Origin: Flavobacterium chryseum
Lineage (GTDB): Bacteria > Bacteroidota > Bacteroidia > Flavobacteriales > Flavobacteriaceae
Direction: 5' to 3'
Assembly: GCF_004362015.1 (NCBI RefSeq)
Contig: NZ_SNWW01000006.1
Coordinates: 1-64,000, forward strand
Length of the DNA stretch: 64,000 nt
This document shows positions 36,531-45,121 of the stretch, piece by piece. Both the position numbers and the translations under genes were made by a program. The notes below the pieces were generated by a model that worked only from the letters and a program-made list of their open reading frames with translations, was not told the origin of the DNA and did not search any database. Position 1 is the stretch's first letter, and every line of letters begins with the position of its first letter.

Positions 36531-36558
36531 TTTTTTGAGTTTAAACAATTTATATTTA

Positions 36559-36625
36559 CAAATATAATTACACATTATGAGGTATAATAGCTGTATTTGA
36601 CTATATAATAGCTATAAATGGTCAA
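36559..36625 (-). promoter_or_regulatory. Amidohydrolase promoter with shared block (copy 2)
   Basis: The minus-strand -7 box TATATTTG is at 36559-36566. The block at 36587-36625 repeats the 34061-34099 block, again with two ATAGCT half-sites 21 bp apart (36587, 36608). A hairpin AAGCCTAA/TTAGGCTT (36624-36651) directly follows. Confidence 0.6.
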
Positions 36626-36874
36626 GCCTAATAAAAAGGTTATTTAGGCTTGAAAACTTTATAATTGCAGCTACCGTGCACGGATTTTATAAAAAAGCGA
36701 ACAATATAAACCGAAAATCTTAGAGGTGATGAAACTGTTTTGCCTATTAATCTTGATATAAATCAATTCTTTTCCTATCAAATGTCAATCAGCAAAAAGA
36801 TCTTTTGTCGGAAATTTGCGCTTTAAATAATACACTTTACAGGTCTTAAATAACAATTTTAATTTTTTTCATAT
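36626..36874. other. Remaining leader region of the VOC gene
   Basis: Rightward region between copy 2 of the block and the VOC gene. It holds an Fnr-like palindrome TTGATATAAATCAA (36753-36766) and a near -7 box GAAATTTG (36811-36818). No small gene was seen. Confidence 0.45.
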
Positions 36875-37336
36875 ATGGAAACTACTTCACTAAATAAAAA
36901 GGGTCTTGCCTCTTTTTCTCTTTACAATGTTGCTTTTACCGTTGCCGACTTAGATCAGTCTATCGAATGGTACAAATCAATCTTCGGTTTTGATCTTGTA
37001 AGCCGTGTAACCTTTACTATTCCTGCCGGATCTGCAGAAACGGCTATTATAAAAGCCGGAGAACTTCGTCTTGAACTTTTGCAGGTGCCAAATGCAAAAC
37101 GAATTGATGAGCTTTTTGCAGAAGCACCACAACATCTGATTCCAATCGGGAATAAATCTATTGTGCTACAGGTGGATGATCTTGCCGTAGCTTCACAAGA
37201 GCTTGAAGAAAAAGGAGTGACATTTGTATGGCGCGAACTTTATATCGCAGGCGACAAAATGCTTTGTACTATGATTCAGGACGTAGATGGGAATAAAATA
37301 AATATTTTCCAGACCAATACCATCATAGGAAATTAA
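36875..37336 (+). CDS. VOC family (glyoxalase-fold) protein
   Basis: 153 residues, a single vicinal-oxygen-chelate domain: YNVAFTVADLDQSIEWYKSIFGFDLVSR begins the first beta-alpha-beta-beta-beta unit, and LELLQVPN and IVLQVDDLAVASQELEEKGV the second. Metal-binding candidates are few, so it may be a lyase, dioxygenase or binding protein. Single gene; a strong terminator separates it from the leftward operon. Confidence 0.82.
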   Translation: METTSLNKKGLASFSLYNVAFTVADLDQSIEWYKSIFGFDLVSRVTFTIPAGSAETAIIKAGELRLELLQVPNAKRIDELFAEAPQHLIPIGNKSIVLQVDDLAVASQELEEKGVTFVWRELYIAGDKMLCTMIQDVDGNKINIFQTNTIIGN

Positions 37337-37430
37337 GCGCTTTATTTAAAAAGATGGCTAAAATTTCTCCGCAGGCCTTCAGAAATACTATATGTATCTC
37401 AATAGTGCAAATTTTATAAGCAGTAAATTT

Positions 37431-37471
37431 AAATGCGCCCTAGCGGAGATAATCTCTACTGGGGCGCATTT
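37431..37471. terminator. Bidirectional terminator, long hairpin
   Basis: AAATGCGCCC (37431-37440) pairs with GGGCGCATTT (37462-37471). The stem continues inwards through AGAT/ATCT with one mismatch, over about 20 bp. Lies between the convergent VOC gene and the end of the seven-gene operon. Confidence 0.85.
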
Positions 37472-37515
37472 CTTAATTATATAACCTAATCTTTGCTGAC
37501 TAAACCTGTTCTCAT

Positions 37516-38223
37516 TTATATAAGATCCATTAAATCTTTTGTGCCGATATATCGCTCGCATGTAAATCCTTCTGCATACTTTACCTCTATTGCACGGCCA
37601 AAAATCTGATTGGTGCTTTCAATTTGTTTCAAGAGATTTAGTATACCTGCAGCACTTGAATCCGCCGCAGAAACAAACTGGGAGTTATAAGTCCTGATCA
37701 CTTCTGTTTTTTGATTAAAAAAATCGCTTATATCAACAACAACGTCTGGTTTAATAAAATAGTCCTGGATGTAATGATAAACTGCTCTTGGTCTCCATTT
37801 ATGCTGCGCCTTGCCCTCATGATAAGTTTCTATTTTTATTAATCCAGATAAAAATGAAGCTTCGCTTACAAGATCGGCTGCCTTTTTATGATCACTGTGA
37901 CGGTCAAAAACAGCATTGGCCAAAATTATTTTAGGCTGATATTTGCGAATAATCTGAATTACTTTCAGCCTGTTTTCATGCGTATTTTCAATATTGCCGT
38001 CCATTAGATTTAACTGCTCTCTGCCAAAAAGACCAAGTTTTTTTGCTGCCTCCGCTGCTTCCTTATTTCTGGTGTCCTCATCGCCAAAACTGCCTAGCTC
38101 TCCTTTGGTTAAATCTACAATAACGACTTTTCCTGCATTGCTTATCGTTTTTAAAATCACTCCTGCAGCAGCACATTCCACATCATCAGGATGTGCCCCG
38201 AATGCTAAAATATCAATACTCAT
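37516..38223 (-). CDS. PIG-L/BshB1-type N-deacetylase
   Basis: 235 residues with the zinc motif AHPDD at residues 9-13 and the HSDH metal motif near residue 117, plus VYHYIQ and GFTCERY at the ends. It follows the BshB1 pattern (deacetylation of GlcNAc-malate in bacillithiol synthesis) closely, but its neighbours are not bsh genes and it may act on another GlcNAc-type or detoxification adduct substrate, like the Bca/Mca amidases. Last gene of a probable seven-gene operon, 3 bp after the previous gene. Confidence 0.85.
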   Translation of the reverse strand: MSIDILAFGAHPDDVECAAAGVILKTISNAGKVVIVDLTKGELGSFGDEDTRNKEAAEAAKKLGLFGREQLNLMDGNIENTHENRLKVIQIIRKYQPKIILANAVFDRHSDHKKAADLVSEASFLSGLIKIETYHEGKAQHKWRPRAVYHYIQDYFIKPDVVVDISDFFNQKTEVIRTYNSQFVSAADSSAAGILNLLKQIESTNQIFGRAIEVKYAEGFTCERYIGTKDLMDLI

Positions 38224-38226
38224 ATC

Positions 38227-38847
38227 TTAATCTTCTTTAATTCCCAGTTTTTCCTCCAGTGCTTTTACTTTATTCTCCAAGCTTACGATGTATTCCTTCT
38301 GGGGCATAAGCGCCTCATCGATCTCCGCGGTTGTATATCGCGGCGTAATGTGCTGCGGACAGTTCCAGTCGTAGGCCTGAATTTCGAATACCATCATTCT
38401 CTCGGGACGAAATTTATAGTCTTCGGGTTTCAGCATATCGTATAATTTTTGATCATTTTCAAGATCTACAATCTTTGCCTTGGCATACAGTTTGAGTCTG
38501 GCACGGTGCGGATAAGAAAGCATAATGATCGCCACATTGTTATTGGTGGCGATATTTCCAGTAGATATATATTGTTTGTTTCCCACAAAATCAACAAAGC
38601 CAATAGTTTTATTATCAATGACTTTCATAAATCCTTTTGGACCTCCGCGATGTTGTATATACGGATATTCATTCTCTCCGAAACTTGCCATATAAAAACT
38701 GTCACGATCCTCTATAAAATAAATTTCATTATCGGTAAGTCCGTCAACTACCGACATTTTTTCCATTCTGTCATAACCATTTCTGCTTCCCTGTTTTTCC
38801 TGCAGGTCTTTAACAGCATCTGTAAAAGCTAATTTTGCATAATTCAT
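38227..38847 (-). CDS. Pyridoxamine 5'-phosphate oxidase-family FMN protein
   Basis: 206 residues, split-barrel flavin-binding fold. IEDRDSFYMASFGENEYPYIQHRGGPKGFMKVID is the typical first half, and ATNNNVAIIMLSYPHRARLKLYAKAKIVD the second. Members reduce or bind small electrophiles with FMN or F420; PNPOx activity itself is unlikely. It has a predicted C-terminal coiled coil (EYIVSLENKVKALEEKLG). Coupled to the PIG-L gene (3-bp gap). Confidence 0.85.
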   Translation of the reverse strand: MNYAKLAFTDAVKDLQEKQGSRNGYDRMEKMSVVDGLTDNEIYFIEDRDSFYMASFGENEYPYIQHRGGPKGFMKVIDNKTIGFVDFVGNKQYISTGNIATNNNVAIIMLSYPHRARLKLYAKAKIVDLENDQKLYDMLKPEDYKFRPERMMVFEIQAYDWNCPQHITPRYTTAEIDEALMPQKEYIVSLENKVKALEEKLGIKED

Positions 38848-38931
38848 AATTAAAGATTTAAGTTGTTAGAATTTTATAGTAGAGAAAAATTGTAATGCAT
38901 GCCAAATCCTAAAAAAATGATGCTGGCAGCG

Positions 38932-39699
38932 TCATGTTTTAGCTATAAAGAAATATAGGGTTATTATTCCACCTATTACGATTATTATTTTTTTTAGTGT
39001 ATCCTGATTTATTTTTCGTGTTAGCGAAGCTCCGTAATAACCGCCAATAAGCGCTCCTGCGATCATAATTAGGGTAAAATGCCAGTCTATAAATCCCGAG
39101 AATAAAAGTGTAAACGCTGCAACACCATTGTTTACCGCAACCATTAGCACTTTCAGCCCATTCATTTCATTTAGGTTTTTCATTCCGTAAAAAGTAAATA
39201 CGGTCAAAACCATCATTCCGAGTCCTGCGCCAAAATAGCCTCCGTAAATACCCAATATCAAAAGTGGCGCAAATTTTTTGTGATCGTAGCTAAAACTTGT
39301 CTGAGTCTCTTTGCGTGATTTGAAATACTCCAAAATCCTAGAACTGAAAGAAAACAGCAGCCATGAAAACAACAGAAAATAAGGCACCAAAAATCCAAAC
39401 GTTTTTGAGGAAGCGAAAATTAAAAGCATGGCTCCTAAAAAACCTCCCAATCCTGATATCGAAAGCAGGTAAATTAAAGTTCTTCGCGAAGCTTTTATAT
39501 CATTCCGAAATGCTTTTGCACTTGCGATATTGCCTGGCCAGAGTGCTACTGTACTAATTGCATTTGCATTTACGGGGGAAGCTCCTGCAAAAACAAGACT
39601 CGGAAAAGCGATAAACCCTCCTCCGCCTGCAACCGCGTTGAGCACACTTCCGGCCAATGCGGCAAAGAATAGCAAAATATCAAAAGCATACTGTTCCAT
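38932..39699 (-). CDS. TauE/SafE-family anion exporter
   Basis: 255 residues with about eight transmembrane helices. The two internally related halves each have a GGGGF/GxYGGYFGAGLGM-like glycine motif characteristic of the TauE/SafE/TSUP family (sulfite, sulfoacetate or other organic anion export). It starts 4 bp after the preceding alpha/beta hydrolase gene, implying that an acidic product of the pathway is exported. Confidence 0.9.
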   Translation of the reverse strand: MEQYAFDILLFFAALAGSVLNAVAGGGGFIAFPSLVFAGASPVNANAISTVALWPGNIASAKAFRNDIKASRRTLIYLLSISGLGGFLGAMLLIFASSKTFGFLVPYFLLFSWLLFSFSSRILEYFKSRKETQTSFSYDHKKFAPLLILGIYGGYFGAGLGMMVLTVFTFYGMKNLNEMNGLKVLMVAVNNGVAAFTLLFSGFIDWHFTLIMIAGALIGGYYGASLTRKINQDTLKKIIIVIGGIITLYFFIAKT

Positions 39700-39703
39700 G
39701 ATA

Positions 39704-40606
39704 TTAATTTTTAAAATTTAACTGCCAGAATGCGATGATTTCATTGGCTATTTCTAACCCAAATTCTTCAAGCGCAAAATGTCCGGTAGGATAAAAAATC
39801 AGTTTGGAATTGGATATATCCCTCTGCAACAGTTCTGCTCCTTCTCTTTTAAAAAATTCATCATTTTCTCCCCATACGATCAAAGTTGGTGGCTGAAGTT
39901 TTTTAAGGGCTTCCTGCCAAAGCGGATACAGTTCAATATTGGTTTTGTAATCTCTTTTTAAATTGATTTGAATGGTCTTTACACCTTCTCTCTCCAATAG
40001 AAATTGATCTAAAAGATACGTTTCGGGCATAATTCTGTTTTTATTTGTCACACCGTTCACATATTCCCACTTGGTATAATCCAACTCAAAAAATTTATTT
40101 AATTGTAAAGCACTTTCATTGGTGTTTTCATCGTACAATTTTTTTATTTCCTTTAATTTATCTCCAACACCTTCCATGTAAATATTGCCATTTTGAAAAA
40201 TCAGCATCTCAACACTATCAGGATTTTCAACAATACTGTGCATTAAAATAGGAGCTCCATAATCAAAAAGATAAAAACTTGCTTTGCTAATTTTCATTTC
40301 CAGCATAAATGCCGAGATTAATGCACCATAATTTTTAAAAGTATAATCAAAATCATCCTTACTCGGAATATCGCTGAATCCAAAGGCTGGAAGGTCTACG
40401 GCAATAACTCTGAAATGTTTCGCCAGAATGGGAATTATCATTTTGAACATAACAGACGAACTTGGATATCCGTGAAGTAAAAACAGTACATTTTGATTTG
40501 ACACACCTGCTTCTCTATATCCAATCTGGATTCCTTCTACAGTAACATATTGGTAGTAAACATTATAATCAATGTTGTCCTGGTTATAATTTATAGCTGT
40601 TGCCAT
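39704..40606 (-). CDS. Alpha/beta hydrolase with Asp nucleophile (epoxide hydrolase/dehalogenase-like)
   Basis: 300 residues, no signal peptide. FLLHGYPSSS gives the oxyanion strand. The nucleophile elbow reads FYLFDYGAPI, so the usual GxSxG serine is replaced by Asp, as in epoxide hydrolases and haloalkane dehalogenases. An acid site lies near GENDEF and the base His in YPTGHFALE. A paralogue lies one gene upstream (41148-42014) with the same layout. Substrate unknown. Confidence 0.85.
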   Translation of the reverse strand: MATAINYNQDNIDYNVYYQYVTVEGIQIGYREAGVSNQNVLFLLHGYPSSSVMFKMIIPILAKHFRVIAVDLPAFGFSDIPSKDDFDYTFKNYGALISAFMLEMKISKASFYLFDYGAPILMHSIVENPDSVEMLIFQNGNIYMEGVGDKLKEIKKLYDENTNESALQLNKFFELDYTKWEYVNGVTNKNRIMPETYLLDQFLLEREGVKTIQINLKRDYKTNIELYPLWQEALKKLQPPTLIVWGENDEFFKREGAELLQRDISNSKLIFYPTGHFALEEFGLEIANEIIAFWQLNFKN

Positions 40607-40649
40607 GATAAATGCTTTTAAAGGTTTTACAATTTAAGATGTCTTCTGA

Positions 40650-41063
40650 TTATTTAAACTTTCTGTCTTTTTCCTCAATTTCGAGATCGTTGATACTGGC
40701 ATATCTTTTTTGCATTAGGCCGTTTTCATCATATTCCCAATTTTCATTGCCGTAAGCTCTGAACCATTTGCCGTCTGCTGTCTGAAATTCGTATTCAAAA
40801 CGTACTGCGATTCTATTTTCGTTATGCGCCCAGTATTCTTTTTTTAATTTGTAATTTTTCTCCTTTTGCCATTTTCGGGTCAAAAGTGCTATAATTTCTT
40901 CCGTGCCGTTTACAAATTCGGTTCTGTTACGCCATTCGCTGTCTTTGGTGTAAGCTTCAGAAACTCGTTTGGGATCCATACTATTCCAGGCATCTTCTGC
41001 AAGCTGAATTTTTTCTTTCGCTGTTTCAAGGGTAAAAGGCGGTAAAGGATATTTTTTTTCCAT
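40650..41063 (-). CDS. DUF1348 family NTF2-like protein
   Basis: 137 residues matching the DUF1348 family: [22 protein letters not shown], then [13 protein letters not shown] and a C-terminal [43 protein letters not shown]2-like cone fold, often an isomerase or small hydrolase, but no role is proven for this family. It sits between two paralogous hydrolases in one operon. Confidence 0.88.
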   Translation of the reverse strand: MEKKYPLPPFTLETAKEKIQLAEDAWNSMDPKRVSEAYTKDSEWRNRTEFVNGTEEIIALLTRKWQKEKNYKLKKEYWAHNENRIAVRFEYEFQTADGKWFRAYGNENWEYDENGLMQKRYASINDLEIEEKDRKFK

Positions 41064-41099
41064 GTTTTTGATTTAATGATTTATGGGTTTGTAATTATA

Positions 41100-41140
41100 A
41101 TTTCATTCTGCAATATCTCATGACAATTGCAGAATGAAAT
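41100..41140 (-). terminator. Intra-operon hairpin
   Basis: ATTTCATTCTGCAA (41100-41113) pairs perfectly with TTGCAGAATGAAAT (41127-41140) between the hydrolase and DUF1348 genes. On the minus strand no T-run follows, so it may be an mRNA processing or attenuation element rather than a full terminator. Confidence 0.5.
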
Positions 41141-41147
41141 TTTATGC

Positions 41148-42014
41148 TTATTTGTTTACTTTTCTGTCAAGGAAGTCACTGATCAGTTCGCCGATTTCTT
41201 TTCCGTAGCTCTCCAAAGCAAAGTGTCCGGTTGGAAATAAATGAAATTCCAGATTTTTCAAATCTTTTTTGAAGGCCTCTGCTCCTACGCCTGGAAAAAT
41301 ATAATCATCTTTACCATATACGACTAAAGTTTCTGGCTGATGATCTCTAAAATATTGTTGCCATTTTGGATATAATACCACATTGGTTTGATAATCATAA
41401 AACATAGCAAGCTGAATCGCTCCGTTTTCAGGACGTTCCAAGTGTCTTAAATCAATTTCCCAATTATCAGGAGATATGGCACTTTCATCAGGTACGCTAT
41501 GCGTATACTGCCATTTTAATCCGTCAGGAGAATGAAAAGTTTTAAGTGTAGCCTCGGCCTCTTTATCATCTCTATTTTTCCAATAGGCTTTAATTGGATC
41601 CCAAAATGCTTCAAGACCTTCATCATAAGCACAGCCATTTTGAATTATTAAAGTGTCTATTTTCTCCGGACTGGCACTTGCAATTCTAAACCCGATTGGT
41701 GCTCCGTAGTCCATTAAATAAAGGCTGTATTTTTGTATGTCAAGCTCACCCAAAAGCGTAGTTACGATGCCGGCCATGTTTTCAAAAGTATAATCAAAGT
41801 CTTTCATTGGTGGCTGCTCGCTTCTTCCGTATCCGGGATAATCCGGCGCAATCAAATGATATTTGTCTGATAAATCTACAATCAGATTTCTAAACATATG
41901 AGAAGATGTTGGGTAACCGTGCAGTAATACTAAAGTTGGTTTGTTTTTGTCTCCTGCTTCGCGGTAAAAAATTTCAACTCCGTTGATTTTTCTTGTGTGG
42001 TAAGTTGTTTTCAT
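41148..42014 (-). CDS. Alpha/beta hydrolase with Asp nucleophile, paralogue 1
   Basis: 288 residues, cytosolic. VLLHGYPTSSHMF, then the nucleophile elbow LYLMDYGAPIGF (Asp instead of Ser), an acid candidate in YGKDDYIFPG and His in FPTGHFALESYG. Same architecture as the 39704-40606 protein, probably a tandem duplicate separated by the DUF1348 gene. It starts 21 bp after the AhpD-like gene. Confidence 0.87.
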   Translation of the reverse strand: MKTTYHTRKINGVEIFYREAGDKNKPTLVLLHGYPTSSHMFRNLIVDLSDKYHLIAPDYPGYGRSEQPPMKDFDYTFENMAGIVTTLLGELDIQKYSLYLMDYGAPIGFRIASASPEKIDTLIIQNGCAYDEGLEAFWDPIKAYWKNRDDKEAEATLKTFHSPDGLKWQYTHSVPDESAISPDNWEIDLRHLERPENGAIQLAMFYDYQTNVVLYPKWQQYFRDHQPETLVVYGKDDYIFPGVGAEAFKKDLKNLEFHLFPTGHFALESYGKEIGELISDFLDRKVNK

Positions 42015-42035
42015 AATTATTTTTTTGGTTTATTA

Positions 42036-42581
42036 TTAGTTTTGGTGAATTGGTGCCAGTTTCGGAAAATCAATTTCTGTTTTGGCGGTATTGTTAAAGT
42101 AATTTGTAAAAATGCTCAATGAAACAGCAGCCACTATTTCTGCAATCTGCTCCTCTTGATAACCTGCGCTTTTAAATTTTGCTATTGCTTCATCAGATAC
42201 ATTTCCTTTCGTATCAAGTACTGCTTTTGCAAATTCTAAAGCTGCGTTTGTTTTTTCATCTGATGAAACTCCAATTCTTGCCTGAGCCAGAGCATCAGCA
42301 TCAATTCCTATTTTTCCTCCAATGAAACTGTGTGCTGAATTACAGTAATCACATCCATTTTGATTTGCAATCATTAGAGAAATTAGTTCTCTTGTTTTTG
42401 GTGTAAGTGATGAACTGTTAAGCGCAGTACTCAATCCAAGATACCCGTTTAGTACTGCTGGTGAATTTCCCATCGTTCTCATCATATTGGGAACCATGCC
42501 CATTTTACCTTTTATTGCAGTAAATAATTCTTTTGATTTACCATCTGTTTGATCTGGGTCTAAAGCTGTTAATCGTGCCAT
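42036..42581 (-). CDS. AhpD-like carboxymuconolactone decarboxylase-family protein
   Basis: 181 residues from MARLTALDPDQ; the frame continues 29 codons upstream, but the promoter -7 box lies inside that stretch. The AhpD-type motif is C-D-Y-C-x3-H in NQNGCDYCNSAHSFIG. Members are peroxidase-like reductants or gamma-carboxymuconolactone decarboxylases; with CxxC the redox role is likelier. First gene of the operon, controlled by the tandem-site promoter at 42632-42697. Confidence 0.87.
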   Translation of the reverse strand: MARLTALDPDQTDGKSKELFTAIKGKMGMVPNMMRTMGNSPAVLNGYLGLSTALNSSSLTPKTRELISLMIANQNGCDYCNSAHSFIGGKIGIDADALAQARIGVSSDEKTNAALEFAKAVLDTKGNVSDEAIAKFKSAGYQEEQIAEIVAAVSLSIFTNYFNNTAKTEIDFPKLAPIHQN

Positions 42582-42631
42582 GATATTAATTATTAAATTT
42601 ATATTCGTTTTGATTGTCGTTATTGACAGTA

Positions 42632-42697
42632 CAAAGTTGCAATACTTATAGTGGCAGGAGTTAGTCACATTTTCCCGATGAGTTAACCTTTTTTCCC
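42632..42697 (-). promoter_or_regulatory. Tandem 21-bp AraC-type site and promoter (copy B)
   Basis: Minus-strand reading: half-site GGGAAAAAAGGTTAAC starting at 42697, a second GGGAA starting 21 nt later at 42676, then 36 nt on GCAACTTTG with the -7 box CAACTTTG (42639-42632). The copies at 46825-46862 and 49232-49269 have identical spacing. Best local regulator candidate: AraC 42851-43684, the adjacent upstream gene. Confidence 0.65.
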
Positions 42698-42806
42698 AAA
42701 TAGGAGAAATAAAAAGAAAATAAGATCTAGAAGGGATTTAGAATGTCTTTATAAGTAGTAAAATCTCAAAAAATAGTTTACAAATCAGATAAAAATAGAG
42801 ACAAAA

Positions 42807-42832
42807 AAAAGTGCCCTGAGTAGAGCACTTTT
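42807..42832 (-). terminator. Terminator of the AraC gene 42851-43684
   Basis: AAAAGTGC (42807-42814) pairs with GCACTTTT (42825-42832). On the minus strand a T8 run includes and follows the arm. Confidence 0.8.
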
Positions 42833-42850
42833 ATAATTAGCTTGATGTTG

Positions 42851-43684
42851 CTAATTTAATTTTAATTTTTCGCGATACTGAATTGGTGAAACACCTTCTT
42901 TGTTTTTAAAAAACCGGCTGAAAGTCTGAATGTCTTCATAACCTAAATCATATGCAATTTCCTTTATGGATAAATTGGTATAGTTGATCTGTCTTCTTGC
43001 ATGGAGCATAATCCTGTCGTGAATGATACTTATGGGAGGACGATTGGAAGCCAGTGCAAAAAGATTGGAAAGCGTTTTAGGAGACTTATTTAATTTAGAA
43101 GCATAAAAGGCTACATCGTGATGCTTGGAGAAATGCCCTTCGACTAAAAAGTTAAATTCGCGAATAATATCTACCTGGCTTTTTTCTAAACGGTCGTAAT
43201 TCGCAGACTTCTTTAAACTTCTGGCGCAAAAAATCAAAATCTGTTTTAATATCGACTGCAGCATGTCTTTCTGAAGGTTGTCTTTTGCAGACATCTCATT
43301 TGAAAAGTTTTCCCAATAATTTTCAAGGAATTTAATTTCATTTTCTATGATATTTACAATCGGTACACCTGTCGCACCAAAAAACAGTAGCCCTTTGCTA
43401 CCCACTTCGTTGTCATGATTAATAGGACAAAAAAAAGATTGATTCCAGCGGAGAAACCGAACCGAGTCTAAATCTAAGCTGTCAATTTTGTGGTATTCAG
43501 TTAGAAATACAACATCGTTCTTGTTTAAATTATATTCAACTTTATCGATCATAATTTTCATTTCCTCTCCTTTGTTCCAAAGTAAGGTCATATCGGTATC
43601 ACCGCTTTTAAAAAGTATATCTTTATTTATGTTATCCAATTCCTCCAGAATTAGCAACTCTTTGCTGTCTCCACTATAAATCAT
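42851..43684 (-). CDS. AraC-family transcriptional regulator (277 aa)
   Basis: N-terminal cupin-like sensor (about 1-100; GDTDMTLLWNKGEEMKI), a helical linker, and a C-terminal AraC HTH (about 178-275) with VAFYASKLNKSPKTLSNLFALASNRPPIS and IKEIAYDLGYEDIQTFSRFFKNKEG. Its own terminator separates it from the operon it precedes. It is the closest regulator to tandem-site copy B. Two adjacent AAGTAAAATT decamers (43704-43723) lie in its leader. Confidence 0.88.
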   Translation of the reverse strand: MIYSGDSKELLILEELDNINKDILFKSGDTDMTLLWNKGEEMKIMIDKVEYNLNKNDVVFLTEYHKIDSLDLDSVRFLRWNQSFFCPINHDNEVGSKGLLFFGATGVPIVNIIENEIKFLENYWENFSNEMSAKDNLQKDMLQSILKQILIFCARSLKKSANYDRLEKSQVDIIREFNFLVEGHFSKHHDVAFYASKLNKSPKTLSNLFALASNRPPISIIHDRIMLHARRQINYTNLSIKEIAYDLGYEDIQTFSRFFKNKEGVSPIQYREKLKLN

Positions 43685-43703
43685 GTCTGCTTATATTATT
43701 TAG

Positions 43704-43723
43704 AAGTAAAATTAAGTAAAATT
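43704..43723. repeat. Two tandem AAGTAAAATT decamers
   Basis: Perfect 10-bp direct duplication starting 20 nt upstream of the AraC start codon, spanning the gap to the next gene. Could be part of an operator or a chance AT-rich duplication. Confidence 0.4.
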
Positions 43724-44402
43724 ATAATTCTATGGTGGTTCCAATTGCCGGTAAATAGAGTTGTAATCCTGCCTCATTAAAACTTTGAGTTGCTTTATGA
43801 TGATCCATTACAATAAAACCGAAAGTATCATAATGAACGCCTAATATTTTATTAACCTCAACGAGTTTAGAAGCTTCAACAGCCTCTTCGATTCCCATTG
43901 TCAGTCCGTCACCAATAGGAAAAACAGCAAAATCAAGTTTTGTAAATTTTGGAATAATTGCCATATCGTTTGTTAGTGCTGTATCTCCGCTGTAATAAAA
44001 GTTTCCGTCCGGAGTGGTAAGGACAAAACCACAGGCAATTCCTCCGTAACTTCCATCGCTGAAACTGCTGGAATGCTGTGCAACAACACACTTAACAGAA
44101 CCAAAATCCAACTCTTTTTTACCTCCGGGATTTATTGGAAAAGAATTTTCAATGCCGCTTTTCAGGAGCCAGTTATAAATTTCAAAATTACCAAGTACCA
44201 TAGCGCCTGTATTTTTGGCTATTCTGACTACATCGGTAATATGATCGTAATGCGCGTGAGATAAAAAAATGTAATCTGCCTTAATCTGGTCTACATCAAT
44301 ATCTTTTGCTAATTCATTTGGAGTAATAAAAGGATCAAATAAGATGTTTTTTCCGCCGGCATTCACTAAAAAACAGGAATGTCCAAAATAAGTTACCTTC
44401 AT
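43722..44402 (-). CDS. Metallo-beta-lactamase-fold hydrolase (UPF0173 type)
   Basis: 226 residues. VTYFGHSCFLV opening, then the metal motif SHAHYDH (Hx-HxDH), a later His in VAQHSS, Asp in YSGDT and the C-terminal VHYDTF. This is the metal-dependent hydrolase/UPF0173 branch of the superfamily (cytosolic, substrate unknown, related to RNase Z and lactonases). It ends 37 nt before the AraC start, so the two may be cotranscribed. Confidence 0.88.
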   Translation of the reverse strand: MKVTYFGHSCFLVNAGGKNILFDPFITPNELAKDIDVDQIKADYIFLSHAHYDHITDVVRIAKNTGAMVLGNFEIYNWLLKSGIENSFPINPGGKKELDFGSVKCVVAQHSSSFSDGSYGGIACGFVLTTPDGNFYYSGDTALTNDMAIIPKFTKLDFAVFPIGDGLTMGIEEAVEASKLVEVNKILGVHYDTFGFIVMDHHKATQSFNEAGLQLYLPAIGTTIEL

Positions 44403-44570
44403 ATTTATAAATTTAAGAATTAGTAATCAACTTAAAATTTAGCAGGATTTAAAGGGGTAATTTAAAGCTATAAATTTAGCATTATTATTTACATATTACT
44501 CAAAAAAATTATGGAATAAAAAGTCAGCTTCTGCCCAAACTAGTACTTCAAATCTAAACATTGCATAAAA

Positions 44571-44597
44571 AAAGCCCTGATAAAATATCAAGGCTTT
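44571..44597 (-). terminator. Terminator of the DinB gene
   Basis: AAAGCC/GGCTTT arms (44571-44576, 44592-44597) with an inner TGATA/TATCA stem and one mismatch. A T7 run follows on the minus strand. Confidence 0.8.
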
Positions 44598-44616
44598 ACG
44601 ATTAACGTATATGTTA

Positions 44617-45084
44617 CTACAATAGAAAAGTAAGTTGTCCCAGGTGATAACACTGATGATTTACAATTGTTAGCATCGTTTTTAATTGGTGAAGTGATTT
44701 ATCGCTCTCAATAATCCATTGCTTTTCATTTATTGTGGCAAATTTCAGAATCAGGTGTTCATTTAAGGCAAACCAATGTGATTTTACCTCTTTTACGGCT
44801 GGAAAATTTTGAGCGCATTTGTCAGGACAGCACAAGAAAATTTTCTCATACTCGGGATACATTTTTGCTCCAAAATCAAAAAGAGGCAGCAAGAGATCAT
44901 TACTGGCAATTAAATGCCCTAACAGATAAAGTCCGCTGTTTCTGCCAAAAGCAACATCCTTTTTTAAGTCTTCGTCATTAAGCTTGTGAACAAGATCGCT
45001 AATCTTCCTGTTCTGTAAGAGCCATGCCTGATATATAATGCTCCTTTCCATATTTCGCTCAGATACTTTTGTCGTTTCCATCAA
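44617..45084 (-). CDS. DinB-family protein
   Basis: 155 residues. Four-helix-bundle DinB/YfiT-like fold with candidate metal-binding histidines at LGHLIAS and in the C-terminal VNHQCYHLGQL. Such proteins are metal-dependent thiol S-transferases or stress proteins; the exact reaction is unknown. A TATTTTTG -7 box lies at 45122-45129 (minus strand), with an Fnr-like palindrome about 63 nt upstream of the predicted start site. Two ATG codons in a row make the start exact to within one residue. Confidence 0.82.
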   Translation of the reverse strand: MMETTKVSERNMERSIIYQAWLLQNRKISDLVHKLNDEDLKKDVAFGRNSGLYLLGHLIASNDLLLPLFDFGAKMYPEYEKIFLCCPDKCAQNFPAVKEVKSHWFALNEHLILKFATINEKQWIIESDKSLHQLKTMLTIVNHQCYHLGQLTFLL

Positions 45085-45121
45085 TTATTATATTAGTGAA
45101 ATTTTTAAAATTAGCAGTACA

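Noticed and set aside
36587..36625. Remnant of a deleted araC gene start
   Set aside because: No araC coding similarity follows the block, and its position relative to the amidohydrolase -7 box fits a working operator better. Not fully excluded.
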